Below, piece after piece: positions 1-10,206 of a stretch of DNA of 64,000 bases. The number at the start of each line of letters is the position of its first letter. The first letter of the stretch is position 1. Under the pieces are notes generated by a model. The model was given only the letters and a program-made list of their open reading frames with translations, was not told where the DNA came from and did no database searches. The DNA is from Prochlorococcus sp. MIT 1307 (GTDB taxonomy: Bacteria > Cyanobacteriota > Cyanobacteriia > PCC-6307 > Cyanobiaceae), in the NCBI RefSeq assembly GCF_034092395.1, contig NZ_CP139301.1, forward strand, positions 372,001-436,000, read 5' to 3'. The position numbers and the translations under genes are program-made.

Positions 1-1014
1 CATAAACCAAAGTAATGCAGCTATTCCTATGCTAGTAACTCTATTTGTTCGTGAAAGCCCACTTCCATCAACTAAAATGAAATTATCAATGGGTATTCCA
101 GAAGATAATAGCCATTGATGTGCCTTTCTTGAAGCTTCTAATGAATTCCAACTACCAGCTGCGTGCCTGTTAAGAATTTCAGCTGTGAAATTATGACTTT
201 CAGAGTTCGCTAAGCTTAATAAACTAATCATAGGTGCAGATTTAATCTCCCTTATTACTTTCCTTCCACTTAGAATTAATGGTTCCTTTTTATGTTCTTT
301 ATTTATAATAAGAGGAGTTAGACCATAATTTAACAACTCATCCTTTAAAGAACTATGAAATCTATCTATAGGGTTTAGTACTGACCTATTAAGTGAATTA
401 CTTGTTATTGCTAGTCTAGTTATCGGAGACCCATAACTTTGAAGCCTATCAAATTCATACCAGCTGTCGGGCCACCAATTCGTAGAACTCTCCTCATAGA
501 TTATTATCTTGGGTGGTTTATTCTTTTTTATAAGATCAAATAAATAAGGTGCAGCGTCCTTGGAAAAGAGTTTAATGTCTTCATTATTAAGATCTGGATC
601 TCCTTGCCCCCAGAATTCAATACCTCCATCGGATCTCCTGATGAGTTTAGTTCTCAATCGAAAATCTGGGCCTAATCTATCTAGCGCAAAGGCTGTTGTA
701 ATTAGTTTGATATTAGAAGCTGGAATGAAAGGTAAATAAGAATTATTAGAAGCTATAATATTTCTATCTTCATCTAGAACAGTTATACTCCAATTTACTG
801 CGTCATCTCCCAATAAAGAAAGTATTTTTTTTTGTAGAACTGGACAGTCCTTTTTTTTTAACAGTAAGGGTTTTAGTTCAGATAGCTTCAGTTGAGATAT
901 AAAACTTGTTTCTTTATAAAATTGTCCTACTATTAATGACAAGGTAAAACATGATATAAAGGCAATCAGTCGTTTTCTTTTTATATTATGAACTATTTGC
1001 TTTAATTTTTGCAT
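1..1014 (-). CDS. dacB: D-alanyl-D-alanine carboxypeptidase (PBP4/DacB family), truncated by window edge
   Basis: Only the first 338 codons are present; the gene runs off the left end. The translation begins with a short basic segment and one hydrophobic stretch (about residues 15-32), a signal peptide or anchor. It then shows the penicillin-binding Ser-x-x-Lys motif SNIK near residues 100-103, in the context PASNIKL. The part before the edge contains ESHNF, which sits where the family has its SxN motif. The KTG motif would lie beyond the window. Family members trim peptidoglycan stem peptides in the periplasm. The start is only 6 nt after the stop of the DUF1995 gene on the same strand, so it is probably co-transcribed with it. 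Family assignment is firm; exact activity (carboxypeptidase or endopeptidase) is inferred. Confidence 0.85.
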   Translation of the reverse strand, partial: MQKLKQIVHNIKRKRLIAFISCFTLSLIVGQFYKETSFISQLKLSELKPLLLKKKDCPVLQKKILSLLGDDAVNWSITVLDEDRNIIASNNSYLPFIPASNIKLITTAFALDRLGPDFRLRTKLIRRSDGGIEFWGQGDPDLNNEDIKLFSKDAAPYLFDLIKKNKPPKIIIYEESSTNWWPDSWYEFDRLQSYGSPITRLAITSNSLNRSVLNPIDRFHSSLKDELLNYGLTPLIINKEHKKEPLILSGRKVIREIKSAPMISLLSLANSESHNFTAEILNRHAAGSWNSLEASRKAHQWLLSSGIPIDNFILVDGSGLSRTNRVTSIGIAALLWFM

Positions 1015-1020
1015 CTATAA

Positions 1021-1659
1021 TTATGCTATTAAAGATTCAAAAATTATATCTGGGTTAGGCTTGCTATCATAACTCTTTTTAAACAGATAACCACTTGAAG
1101 TTTGTCTATAAAGATTCCAAGTATTAGGATATACATGCATTAAAGCTCCTTTTGATAAGGGCTCTAACCAATATACATTTTTCCATTTGGAGATAAATAA
1201 TCTTCGTCTCTCACGAGCCACACTTCCAATCCCTATTGCTGCATCATCTAATTTTCCATTTAGCATAATTATTCTTCCATGATATTGATTGCTTAATTTC
1301 TCAAATTCTTCATAATCATAGTGCTGGGGTGAGACAGCTATAAGAAGTTTCTCACTCTTATCGAGAAACTCCTTTTGAAAAGCTTCCTTAAATGATTTTA
1401 TATATTGACTTATTTCAGGTTCATCTCTTTTTGCTAAAGCTGTTGCACCTGCATCTGGCCAAAGTAAAAAAGGTTTGATATTTGCTGTATTCAATTTCTT
1501 AAACAGCCTAAAAGCGACAGGCATTAATCTAAGGCCTTCTAACTTTAAATCTATCGAAATACGAGATGAATAATTACATTCCAAGGATGCAAACAAGGAA
1601 TCATAAAATTGTTTCTCTGCTTCTAAAAGTGTTCCTGGGAGGTTTTGTATCATGATCAA
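1021..1659 (-). CDS. DUF1995 family protein
   Basis: A 212-residue soluble protein without signal peptide or membrane segment. It resembles the DUF1995 proteins of cyanobacteria and chloroplasts: an N-terminal segment (LLEAEKQFYDSL), a central PFLLWPDAGATALAKRD region and a C-terminal YWLEPLSKGALMHVYPNTW region. Plant relatives are linked to photosystem II assembly (LPA3) or carry this domain beside adenylate-kinase domains; the bacterial role is not known to me. Two Met codons lie at the start (residues 1 and 3), so the true start may be 1653. It lies between the cysteine desulfurase (31 nt upstream) and the carboxypeptidase (6 nt downstream). Family call rests on remembered sequence features, not on a search. 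Confidence 0.7.
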   Translation of the reverse strand: MIMIQNLPGTLLEAEKQFYDSLFASLECNYSSRISIDLKLEGLRLMPVAFRLFKKLNTANIKPFLLWPDAGATALAKRDEPEISQYIKSFKEAFQKEFLDKSEKLLIAVSPQHYDYEEFEKLSNQYHGRIIMLNGKLDDAAIGIGSVARERRRLFISKWKNVYWLEPLSKGALMHVYPNTWNLYRQTSSGYLFKKSYDSKPNPDIIFESLIA

Positions 1660-1690
1660 ATCCTATTTGTTTAGACTAATCCATCCATAA

Positions 1691-2884
1691 TCAATTCAAA
1701 GATGTTATGCATTCTTGTAATATATCAGGTACAGATTCAATATCACCATCTGATAACCAAGGTCCTAAAGAAAACCTCAATCCAGACTTACACCAATCTA
1801 AAGGTATCCCCATTGCTTTAAGAGTTTCGCTATAAGAAATAATTCCAGATTTGCAAGCGGTTTCACTACTTGCATAAATACCATTTTTTGAAAGTTCTCT
1901 CACTATTGTTCTTCCAGATAGAGGTTCGTTGTTCTTATTTCCTACAAGCATAGAAATATGGTTTGCTAGTCTGAGTTTAGGGTGACCTGTAAATTCTAAA
2001 TTATCAAAATTCTTCAATCTATTTCTCAATCGAAATGTATATTCCTCTACTTTCTTATATTCACCTAAACAGTTCAGTGGTGAATCATTATCTATCAAGG
2101 GAGAATTTAATAGCTCTATTGCTAATGCCATGCCTGCTATAAGAGAGACTGGCTGAGTTCCAGATCGTAGTCCATTCTCCTGACCCCCACCTCCATATAA
2201 TGGAGTAAAGGATTTATAAGTATCTGCTTTGACTAATAAAAATCCAACGCCTTTTGGGCCACAAAATTTATGTGAAGAAGCACTTAAAAGATCTACAGGC
2301 AATGCATTCCATTGGAATTTAAATTGAGATAGTATTTGGGTGGCGTCTGTATGGAAAATTATGCCTCTAGTTTTACATTCTCTCCCTATATCCTCTATCG
2401 GTTGAATTGAACCTACTTCACTTTGTCCCCATACTATAGAAACAATCTTTGTTGGGTATGAAAGCAAATCATCTAATCTGCTCATTTGAACTTGCCCGTA
2501 TAAATCTACTGGCCAATATTCGATTTGCCAACCTTCTTTTATTAACATTTTTGCTGCAGATTGAACAGAAGGGTGCTCTACATTAGAGATTACTATTCGT
2601 CCTGGTTTGATTTTTTTAGCTGCGCCTTGTATAGCAAGATGAATAGATTCTGTGGCCCCAGAAGTAAAAAATATTTCATTGCATTCTGCTCCTAGTGATT
2701 GTCCGATACTTTTTCTACTTCTTTCTAATATTTCCGCTGCTTTTATCCCATAGGAATGAAGACTAGAGGGATTTGCCCAATAATTAATATCTATCTCATT
2801 AATCCTTTGTATAACTTCTTTTCTAGGAGGTGATGTAGCACTTCCGTCGAGATAAATATTTTGGTGATATAGATTATTTTTCAT
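1691..2884 (-). CDS. Cysteine desulfurase (NifS/IscS-like, class V aminotransferase fold)
   Basis: The 397-residue protein is a PLP enzyme that takes sulfur from L-cysteine for Fe-S clusters or thio-modified tRNA. Visible landmarks are the N-terminal YLDGSATSPP, TSGATESIHLA near 74, the cofactor His in NVEHPSV near 104, Asp180 in HTDATQ, the Schiff-base lysine in SSHKFCGPKG (Lys206) and the active-site cysteine in SSETACKSG (Cys344). The short spacing between conserved C-terminal elements fits the NifS/IscS group I rather than the SufS group II. It starts 8 nt after the dapF stop, so the two are likely co-transcribed. Cyanobacteria usually carry several desulfurases, so I do not assign iscS or nifS by name. 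Confidence 0.93.
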   Translation of the reverse strand: MKNNLYHQNIYLDGSATSPPRKEVIQRINEIDINYWANPSSLHSYGIKAAEILERSRKSIGQSLGAECNEIFFTSGATESIHLAIQGAAKKIKPGRIVISNVEHPSVQSAAKMLIKEGWQIEYWPVDLYGQVQMSRLDDLLSYPTKIVSIVWGQSEVGSIQPIEDIGRECKTRGIIFHTDATQILSQFKFQWNALPVDLLSASSHKFCGPKGVGFLLVKADTYKSFTPLYGGGGQENGLRSGTQPVSLIAGMALAIELLNSPLIDNDSPLNCLGEYKKVEEYTFRLRNRLKNFDNLEFTGHPKLRLANHISMLVGNKNNEPLSGRTIVRELSKNGIYASSETACKSGIISYSETLKAMGIPLDWCKSGLRFSLGPWLSDGDIESVPDILQECITSLN

Positions 2885-2892
2885 TTAAATTA

Positions 2893-3756
2893 TTATTCAG
2901 AAAAATCAGAAACTTTAAATTGACCTGAATAAACTAATTGGGATGGTCCTTGCATAAAAACACTAGACTCTGGCTTAGGCCAACTTATTAATAACTGACC
3001 CCCTGGAAGGTTAACCTTGCTACTTGATCCACATAATCCCAACATATGTGTTACAACTAAAGTGGCACATGCACCTGTTCCACAGGCAAGTGTAGGTCCA
3101 CATCCTCTTTCCCAAACATGAACTTCTAAACAATCATTTGATATAATTTTAACAAAGTGTACATTAGTTTTATTTGGGAATGAAGGATCTATTTCTAATA
3201 CTTTGCCCCAATTATTTAGAGTAATCTCATTAATATCTTCAATATAAATAATCATATGGGGGTTACCCATCCCTACAGCAAAAACATTTAATTCTTTTTG
3301 ATCTATAATTATCTTACCTTCAGGAACACCTTTTGAATTCGTTTTCAGAGTAGTGGGTATTTTAGATGGCTGAAAAGAAGGTAACCCCATATCAACAGAG
3401 ATGGAGCTATCTTTCATAGTTGTAGCAACAACTATTCCAGACAGCGTTTCTATTCTTATTGACTCATTTAAATTAATCATTTTGCCATCTAATAAGAACT
3501 TTACTAAACATCTAACGCCATTACCGCACATTTCTGCTTCTGTTCCATCTGAATTAAATATTTTCATTCTTATTTTGTTGTTATCAATTGGTGGCAATAA
3601 AAGAATTAAACCGTCAGCTCCTATACCAAAATGGCGGTCACAAATGTTCCTTATGACGGCTTGTTTGGGCAAATTTAAATCATTGATATCTTCTAGTAGG
3701 CCATCGATGACAATAAAATCATTGCCAAGACCATGATATTTCCTGAATTTGACCAT
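2893..3756 (-). CDS. dapF: Diaminopimelate epimerase
   Basis: DapF interconverts LL- and meso-diaminopimelate in lysine and peptidoglycan synthesis. The sequence has both catalytic cysteine regions: NSDGTEAEMCGNGVRC near residue 75 and GCGPTLACGTGACA near 220, which supply the two-base (Cys/Cys) mechanism. The N-terminal motif KYHGLGNDFIVID is intact. I take the Met directly before VKFRKYHGLG as start; an open frame extends seven codons further to 3777, but family members begin at this point. It is the first gene of the minus-strand run toward the desulfurase, DUF1995 and DacB genes. It is divergent from leuS across about 140 nt that must hold both promoters. Confidence 0.96.
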   Translation of the reverse strand: MVKFRKYHGLGNDFIVIDGLLEDINDLNLPKQAVIRNICDRHFGIGADGLILLLPPIDNNKIRMKIFNSDGTEAEMCGNGVRCLVKFLLDGKMINLNESIRIETLSGIVVATTMKDSSISVDMGLPSFQPSKIPTTLKTNSKGVPEGKIIIDQKELNVFAVGMGNPHMIIYIEDINEITLNNWGKVLEIDPSFPNKTNVHFVKIISNDCLEVHVWERGCGPTLACGTGACATLVVTHMLGLCGSSSKVNLPGGQLLISWPKPESSVFMQGPSQLVYSGQFKVSDFSE

Positions 3757-3898
3757 ACTGTAGAGAGCTTTGTTCAAATGATGTTGTTCTAAAAATAATT
3801 AATTTTTGGTTCTAAAGGTCCTTAAAGTATTAGAAAGAAAACTCCTAAACACTAAAGGCACTTTTTGTGGCACGATCTTTAGACAATAATCCAATTCT

Positions 3899-6523
3899 GT
3901 GAAGGAGCAACAACCAAACACGAGCCCTCTAGAAAAAGCTTCTGATAGGTATAACCCTCGTGAGCTTGAAGAGCAATGGCAAAAACATTGGTCTAGTGCT
4001 GGTTTATATCGCACTCCAGTCCCCAAAAAAGGCCAAAAGCGATTTTATGCGCTCTCAATGTTTCCTTACCCTTCTGGAACACTTCATATGGGGCATGTAA
4101 GGAATTATGTCATCACAGATGTGATTGCTAGATTGCAAAGAATGAGAGGTAATGCCGTTTTACATCCAATGGGGTGGGACGCATTTGGCTTGCCAGCTGA
4201 AAATGCTGCCATTGAAAGAGGTATAGAGCCAGAGGTTTGGACCAACCAAAATATCTCCCAAATGAAGGCTCAACTTGAGCAACTAGGTTTGTCTATAGAT
4301 TGGAGTAGAGAACAAACTACCTGTCATAAAAACTACTATAAATGGACACAATATATATTTTTAGAGTTATTTGAAGCAGGGCTAGCATATCAAAAAGAAG
4401 CAACTGTTAACTGGGATCCAATAGATAAAACTGTATTAGCAAATGAACAAGTAGATTCCGAAGGGAAATCATGGAGATCAGGTGCAAAAGTTATCAAAAA
4501 AGAATTAAAGCAATGGTTTCTAAGGATTACTGACTATGCTGAAGAACTATTAAATGATTTAAATAAACTGCCTGATTGGCCAGAGAGAGTAAGAACAATG
4601 CAAGCAAATTGGATAGGTCGTTCTAAAGGCTTAGAAATAGATTTTAAAATTGAAAGTAAAACAGATAAAATAATAACTGTCTTTACAACAAGACCCGATA
4701 CAATTTATGGCTGTACATTTATTGTATTAGCACCGGAGAGTAAGATTATAAATGAAATAGTCAAATATGATATGATTTCTAAAGTTGATAAGTTCAGAAA
4801 TGATACTAATAGATTAACATCTTTTGAAAGAACATCTGAAAGTAGAGAAAGTACAGGAATAGCTACTGGGGAATATGCTATAAATCCAATAAATGGACAG
4901 AAGGTTCCAATTTGGATAGCCGATTACGTACTAACTGATTACGGATCAGGAGCTGTCATGGCTGTGCCAGCTCATGACCAACGTGATTTTGATTTTGCAA
5001 ATAAATATCAACTACCAATAAAATCAGTTATAAAAAATAATGATAGGCAAGACAAAGAGAAAAATATTAGATTATGGACAGGAGGAGGAAAACTCGAGAA
5101 TTCAGAAGAATATAATGGATTAAATAATGTTGAGGCAAAAGCGAAAATAATTAAATTGGCGATAGATAAAGCATGGGGGAGAAGTAAAACCGAATATCGC
5201 TTAAGAGACTGGTTAATATCACGCCAAAGATACTGGGGTTGTCCAATTCCAATTATTCAATGTGAGGAATGTGGCCAAGTTCCAATAGAGAAAGATGATT
5301 TACCAGTAGAGCTTCCGAAAGAAATTGACAACAATACCAATGATATATCAAAACATAATAGTCTAGAAGAATGGAGCAATATATGCTGCCCTCTTTGTGG
5401 GAAAAAAGCCAAAAGAGAGACAGATACAATGGATACATTTATGTGTTCTTCATGGTATTTCCTAAGATTTGCAGACCCAGGAAATTTAGAAGCTCCATTT
5501 AATAAGCAACAAATAAAGAAATGGTTGCCAGTCAATCAATATGTAGGAGGTATCGAGCATGCAATTCTGCACCTACTATATTCTAGATTTATAACAAAAG
5601 CATTAAAGCAAAGAGACTTACATGATCTTGATGAACCTTTTCAAAAGCTTCTTACTCAAGGCATGGTGCAAGGAAGAACCTTTAGAAATAAAACTACTGG
5701 TAAATACATAAAAGCTTCTAAAATATCTAATGTCAAACAACCTATTGATCCTGATACTGGTGAGAAAGTAGAAATAATCTACGAAAAAATGTCTAAGTCC
5801 AAATATAATGGTGTTGATCCATCTGTGGTTATTGAAAAGTATGGAGCTGATACAGCTAGAATGTTTATCCTTTTTAAGGCTCCTCCCGAAAAAGATTTAG
5901 AGTGGAATGATTCTGATGTTGAAGGTCAATATAGGTTTATTTTAAGGATATGGAAATTAACTATTTCTTACTTAAACAAACATTCCTGTAGGATAAAGGA
6001 TAATCAAAGCATTTTAATACATTCGGAGTTAAATCAGAATGAAAAGACATTAAATCGAGCTACACATAATGCCATTAAATCAATTACAGAGGACTTAGAT
6101 CACGGATTACAACTTAACACAGCTATATCTGAACTTATGAAATTAACAAATGCAATGAATGAAAATATAAATAAAATAGATTGCAGAGTGGCGACTAATT
6201 CCATATCAGTTCTAATTAGGTTATTAGCGCCATTTGCTCCTCATATTGCTGAAGAGCTTTGGACAAAATTAGGAGGTACAAAAAGTGTTCATTTACAGTC
6301 ATGGCCTATTTATAGTCCAGAAGCATTAATAACAGATACCTTTAATCTAATAATTCAAATAAAAGGAAAGGTTAGGGGTTGTATTTCTGTTGCCTCTGAT
6401 ACTAGCGTTAAAGAATTAGAAAAAATTGCATTAAGTAGTGACATAGCTAAGAAATGGCTTAATGGCTCCGACCCTACAAGAATAATTGTTGTACCAAACA
6501 AACTAGTAAATCTTGTTCCATAA
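3899..6523 (+). CDS. leuS: Leucyl-tRNA synthetase
   Basis: This class I synthetase charges tRNA-Leu. The 874-residue protein has the HIGH signature as HMGHVRNY near residue 61 and the KMSKS loop intact (KMSKSKYNG near 640). The CP1 editing domain is present (TRPDTIYGCTF; VPAHDQRDFDF with the editing Asp), followed by the anticodon-binding domain and a C-terminal domain. A cysteine set (CEECGQV ... CCPLCGKK) marks a zinc-binding insertion. The open frame starts with GTG at 3899; no ATG lies near it in frame before the conserved RYNPRELEEQWQKHW. The stop is only 7 nt from the convergent pgi stop. Confidence 0.97.
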   Translation: MKEQQPNTSPLEKASDRYNPRELEEQWQKHWSSAGLYRTPVPKKGQKRFYALSMFPYPSGTLHMGHVRNYVITDVIARLQRMRGNAVLHPMGWDAFGLPAENAAIERGIEPEVWTNQNISQMKAQLEQLGLSIDWSREQTTCHKNYYKWTQYIFLELFEAGLAYQKEATVNWDPIDKTVLANEQVDSEGKSWRSGAKVIKKELKQWFLRITDYAEELLNDLNKLPDWPERVRTMQANWIGRSKGLEIDFKIESKTDKIITVFTTRPDTIYGCTFIVLAPESKIINEIVKYDMISKVDKFRNDTNRLTSFERTSESRESTGIATGEYAINPINGQKVPIWIADYVLTDYGSGAVMAVPAHDQRDFDFANKYQLPIKSVIKNNDRQDKEKNIRLWTGGGKLENSEEYNGLNNVEAKAKIIKLAIDKAWGRSKTEYRLRDWLISRQRYWGCPIPIIQCEECGQVPIEKDDLPVELPKEIDNNTNDISKHNSLEEWSNICCPLCGKKAKRETDTMDTFMCSSWYFLRFADPGNLEAPFNKQQIKKWLPVNQYVGGIEHAILHLLYSRFITKALKQRDLHDLDEPFQKLLTQGMVQGRTFRNKTTGKYIKASKISNVKQPIDPDTGEKVEIIYEKMSKSKYNGVDPSVVIEKYGADTARMFILFKAPPEKDLEWNDSDVEGQYRFILRIWKLTISYLNKHSCRIKDNQSILIHSELNQNEKTLNRATHNAIKSITEDLDHGLQLNTAISELMKLTNAMNENINKIDCRVATNSISVLIRLLAPFAPHIAEELWTKLGGTKSVHLQSWPIYSPEALITDTFNLIIQIKGKVRGCISVASDTSVKELEKIALSSDIAKKWLNGSDPTRIIVVPNKLVNLVP

Positions 6524-6530
6524 GAGTTAG

Positions 6531-8129
6531 TCAATTAAGCTTAAATCTAAGAGTATCAGGTTTTGACCAATTTCCTTTTACATTATAGTTCATATTATTA
6601 GCAAGATGGTGTCTAAGTATAAAATAAATAGACTCAGAATTATCACCTGAAGTTAAGTCATTAATCTCAGAAATCGACCTTGATACTCTATCTGATAACA
6701 AATCAATAATTTCTTCCTTTAATCCTAGAATATTAGATGCTGCTTTTTTTCCTGCTTCTACACCAGGCTGATGATAAGCATTGATATTAATTAATTCGGC
6801 ATAAAGTGAGACAGCTCTTTCGAATAATGCTATCAATGCACCAAGGCTAGTAGTATCAAATTTAGAAATAGTTATCGTGACACTTTGTTTACCCGCTTCG
6901 GTCAATGCTGTTCTAGTTCCTTGCATAAATCCTGAAAGAAAGTCTCCTGGATTTCTATTATTTATAGTTTTAATTTCTTCATCATCCGTAAGTACTTCTA
7001 TAAAAGTTGCAAAATAATTATCAAGTCCATCTCTTAACTGCTGCACATATGCATGTTGATCAGTAGAACCCTTGTTACCGTATACAGATAAGCCCTGATT
7101 TACTAATTTACCATTTCTATCTAATCGTTTTCCTAAAGATTCCATTACTAATTGTTGAAGATAGCGACTAAATACTTCCAGCCTATCTCTATAAGGAAGT
7201 ATAACCATGTCTCTAGACCCTTTACCTTCACCAGATTTCCACCATGCTAAAGCCAAAAGAGAAGCAGGATTTTCTAAAAAGTCATGATTACGAGTTAAAT
7301 TGTCCATCAAGGATGCACCTGATAGAAATTTCTTAATGTCAGCTCCAACAAAAGCTGCTGGTAAAAGACCAACAGCACTGGTAATACTTGTTCTTCCACC
7401 AACCCAATCAGGCATATCAAATGTGTTTAACCAGCATTCTTTTCTGGCTAGCTTATCCAGTTGACTATCAACCATAGTTATTGCTACAGCCTGGGAGGGC
7501 CAATTACCTTTAATAGATTCCAATCGAAAACGCGCTTGTTCCATTGCTATTCGAGGCTCCGGAGTTCCTCCAGATTTACTGACAGTGACAAAAAGCGTTG
7601 TAGATAGTGAATCATGTATATCCTTTAAGATCTTATTAATTCCATTGGGGTCAACATTATCAATAAAATGTATATTTAATGGGTTTCCACTCATTTCTAA
7701 TGCCCGAACTATAAGTAGAGGGCCCAATCCACTTCCACCGATACCTATCCACAAGACGTCAGTAAAATTCTTTCCATTTGGAGCTTTTAACTGGCCATTT
7801 ATTATTTTGTTTGCAAATGAATGTATACGCTCAATTTCTTTTTCAATTTTATCTGAAATTCCCTTATTAGGAGCTAAACCAGAATTACGTAGCCAATAGT
7901 GTCCAACCTGCCTACTTTCATCTTGGTTGGCTATTGATCCTGACTCTAAGTCATCGATAGCATCAAAAGCTTTTTTAAATAATGGAGCGAATCTATTTAA
8001 ATCAATAGCATTTATGTTCATTCTACTAACATCAAGCCATATTTTTAGTGACTCATCAAACCATAGAAGTTCACAAAACCGATGCCATTGCTTCTGTGGA
8101 CTATTAATACTGAAATCAGGAAGGGTCAT
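6531..8129 (-). CDS. pgi: Glucose-6-phosphate isomerase
   Basis: Interconverts glucose-6-phosphate and fructose-6-phosphate, at the branch between glycolysis, the oxidative pentose phosphate route and glycogen synthesis. The 532-residue length is normal for the cyanobacterial type. Recognisable parts are [13 protein letters not shown] near 132, the sugar-phosphate site [11 protein letters not shown] near 190, the signature [16 protein letters not shown] near 250 and [16 protein letters not shown] near 365 with catalytic residues. It is convergent with leuS and has about 210 nt of non-coding DNA upstream, in which I see no gene. Confidence 0.96.
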   Translation of the reverse strand: MTLPDFSINSPQKQWHRFCELLWFDESLKIWLDVSRMNINAIDLNRFAPLFKKAFDAIDDLESGSIANQDESRQVGHYWLRNSGLAPNKGISDKIEKEIERIHSFANKIINGQLKAPNGKNFTDVLWIGIGGSGLGPLLIVRALEMSGNPLNIHFIDNVDPNGINKILKDIHDSLSTTLFVTVSKSGGTPEPRIAMEQARFRLESIKGNWPSQAVAITMVDSQLDKLARKECWLNTFDMPDWVGGRTSITSAVGLLPAAFVGADIKKFLSGASLMDNLTRNHDFLENPASLLALAWWKSGEGKGSRDMVILPYRDRLEVFSRYLQQLVMESLGKRLDRNGKLVNQGLSVYGNKGSTDQHAYVQQLRDGLDNYFATFIEVLTDDEEIKTINNRNPGDFLSGFMQGTRTALTEAGKQSVTITISKFDTTSLGALIALFERAVSLYAELININAYHQPGVEAGKKAASNILGLKEEIIDLLSDRVSRSISEINDLTSGDNSESIYFILRHHLANNMNYNVKGNWSKPDTLRFKLN

Positions 8130-8339
8130 ATTCGTTTAAGTTCCAAAACAATAGAACCTTTTAATGACAGAATGACAGGAGTATCATCTGATTTTTGATT
8201 CTAGGATTGGATATTAGCAAATAGTATTTTAATTGATGGGGAAAGAAATGATTAGTTGTGTTTGGTAATAAACAAATTTGAGTTTAGAATAAGTTAAGAC
8301 TAAGATAAAACAATTAATATTAACAAACTAAATGATAAT

Positions 8340-10055
8340 TTAAATTATTTTCAACCATTCTTGACGTAATGCAGAACAAGATTCATGAGCTTTACTATCG
8401 ACCTTTAGATGCCATTTCTTTTCATTTATAGTATCAGCAAATAAATAAGATTGTTTTACTAGTCCCTGTCTAGAGTAAGTAATCAAAGATTTTTGTTCAG
8501 GTATTATTAAATTATCAATATCATTACTATGTTTTATTCTGAAATTATTTACAGCGATTATCTCATCATTCACAATTAGTCCGGCATTAGATGCAGGACT
8601 ATCTCTATCAACTCTTTTTACCAAAAAATAGGATTCTTTATCTGTGGTTACTAAACCAGTATATATTTTTTTTAACGGCGATTGTTCTAAGGTCATTCCA
8701 ACTAAATTGATTGAATTGTCTAGTGGTAATGTATTTTTACCATCTAACCATAAATCTAATTCCTCAGATAAGTTATTATCTATATATGATAATTCTTGTT
8801 TAATATCAGACCTTGAATAGCCTCTACCCGTCTTACCATAAATATGCCAAATCGTCCTTAAGAAAGCTGATAATGAGGAATTAACTTTTCTCAATCTAAT
8901 ATCAAGACAAAAAGCAAGTATTGCTCCAAAATGATAGTAATTAACCTGAGTTGATGAACTAACTATTGTAGAATTATATAATTTAATCCAAGCCTCTCTT
9001 GAACTGTCAGCGATTGTCTGATAGCTACTTCCTGGGGTACTGAGAACTATTGTTATTTCTTTAGAAAGATCGCAGATAAATTCATCAATACTTGTAATGC
9101 CTGCAATCATTGGAAGAGCCAAGTCAAAGTAACTTGTAATCCCTTCAGCAAACCATAATGAGTCCGTTATGATCGACTTGTTATAGTTATAAGAGTTATA
9201 TTCAATTGGTCTTAATCTGCGAACATTCCATTGGTGGAAATATTCATGACCAACTAACTGAAGAAGTCTACGATAGCCTGATGATTCAGCTAAAGTCCTC
9301 CAGTCATATTGAATTACTGCACAATTATCATGTTCTAACCCACCATAAGCTTTATCAAGAATCTGAATAACAAGTAAATAATTGTCGCCTGATGGTGGCT
9401 CTTCTCTCATAACTTGACAACAAGCTTCGCATACATTCTCTAGATGGTGAAGAAATTCAATTGGGAGTTTTTTAGGGATCTTACCTGCTAAAACCAACCT
9501 GTGTTTTTTTTCCTGAACAAAAAATGGTTCAGAACCAAATTCACCTGCTGTTAATGGAGCATCTACAAAATGATCATAATCTTGGGCATAATATGTAGAT
9601 TTTGTTCTAACAAGAGGAATATAAGCTTTCCAATTAGATGGTAAGTTGACTAATAACTGATAGGCTGTATTGCGATAACCATCAATAAGTAAAACAGCTG
9701 CTGAAAGAGATATAGAAGCAAAATCAGGGTCTATATAACATGTTCTAACAGTCAATTCTCTTGCTTCAATCCGATACTCTATAGTAATATTAGATAAATT
9801 AACTACTTCTATCTCCCAAGCACTAGCTTCAACCCTTTTTGGTTCTATACATTTATTATCCTGAGCAATATTTAAATCAAACAAATATTGTGCGTGATCT
9901 CTTATCTTATAAGATCCTGGAGTCCATACTGGTAAGATAAATCTGACTAACTTTGATTTTGGTTTGAACTTTATAGTAACTTTAAATTCTTGATTTCTTG
10001 GGCTAGTTAAATCTATTGCTACGTGAACATGTGCATCTAATTCCTTGTGATTCAT
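8340..10055 (-). CDS. M61 family metallopeptidase with C-terminal PDZ domain
   Basis: A 571-residue M61 (glycyl aminopeptidase-like) protein. The N-terminal beta-sandwich region (about 1-200) carries the family motif VWTPGSYKIRD. The zinc site is HEYFHQW (His270, Glu271, His274), with the third ligand in WFAEGITSYFD near 305. A PDZ-like domain follows near 460-545 (SPASNAGLIVNDEIIAVN). No signal peptide is evident, so a cytoplasmic location is likely. M61 enzymes of this type cleave peptides with N-terminal glycine or alanine, but the natural substrate in cyanobacteria is not established. It stands alone, divergent from purN across about 150 nt. Confidence 0.9.
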   Translation of the reverse strand: MNHKELDAHVHVAIDLTSPRNQEFKVTIKFKPKSKLVRFILPVWTPGSYKIRDHAQYLFDLNIAQDNKCIEPKRVEASAWEIEVVNLSNITIEYRIEARELTVRTCYIDPDFASISLSAAVLLIDGYRNTAYQLLVNLPSNWKAYIPLVRTKSTYYAQDYDHFVDAPLTAGEFGSEPFFVQEKKHRLVLAGKIPKKLPIEFLHHLENVCEACCQVMREEPPSGDNYLLVIQILDKAYGGLEHDNCAVIQYDWRTLAESSGYRRLLQLVGHEYFHQWNVRRLRPIEYNSYNYNKSIITDSLWFAEGITSYFDLALPMIAGITSIDEFICDLSKEITIVLSTPGSSYQTIADSSREAWIKLYNSTIVSSSTQVNYYHFGAILAFCLDIRLRKVNSSLSAFLRTIWHIYGKTGRGYSRSDIKQELSYIDNNLSEELDLWLDGKNTLPLDNSINLVGMTLEQSPLKKIYTGLVTTDKESYFLVKRVDRDSPASNAGLIVNDEIIAVNNFRIKHSNDIDNLIIPEQKSLITYSRQGLVKQSYLFADTINEKKWHLKVDSKAHESCSALRQEWLKII

Positions 10056-10206
10056 TAGATCGAGAAAAAATTACGTAATAGGGAATTGCGAGATCAAGGT
10101 CACTTGCTATTATTAGTTTATTGTAAAAAGACTTCTATGGTTAGTTATTCGTCTACTATTACAGTATTGAAACTAAATTAGCATCCTAATCTAACATAAT
10201 AGATCA

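Noticed and set aside
3799-4026. 75-codon minus-strand frame over the start of leuS
   Set aside because: It lies opposite the conserved leuS coding sequence and the leuS promoter gap, with no protein-like features.
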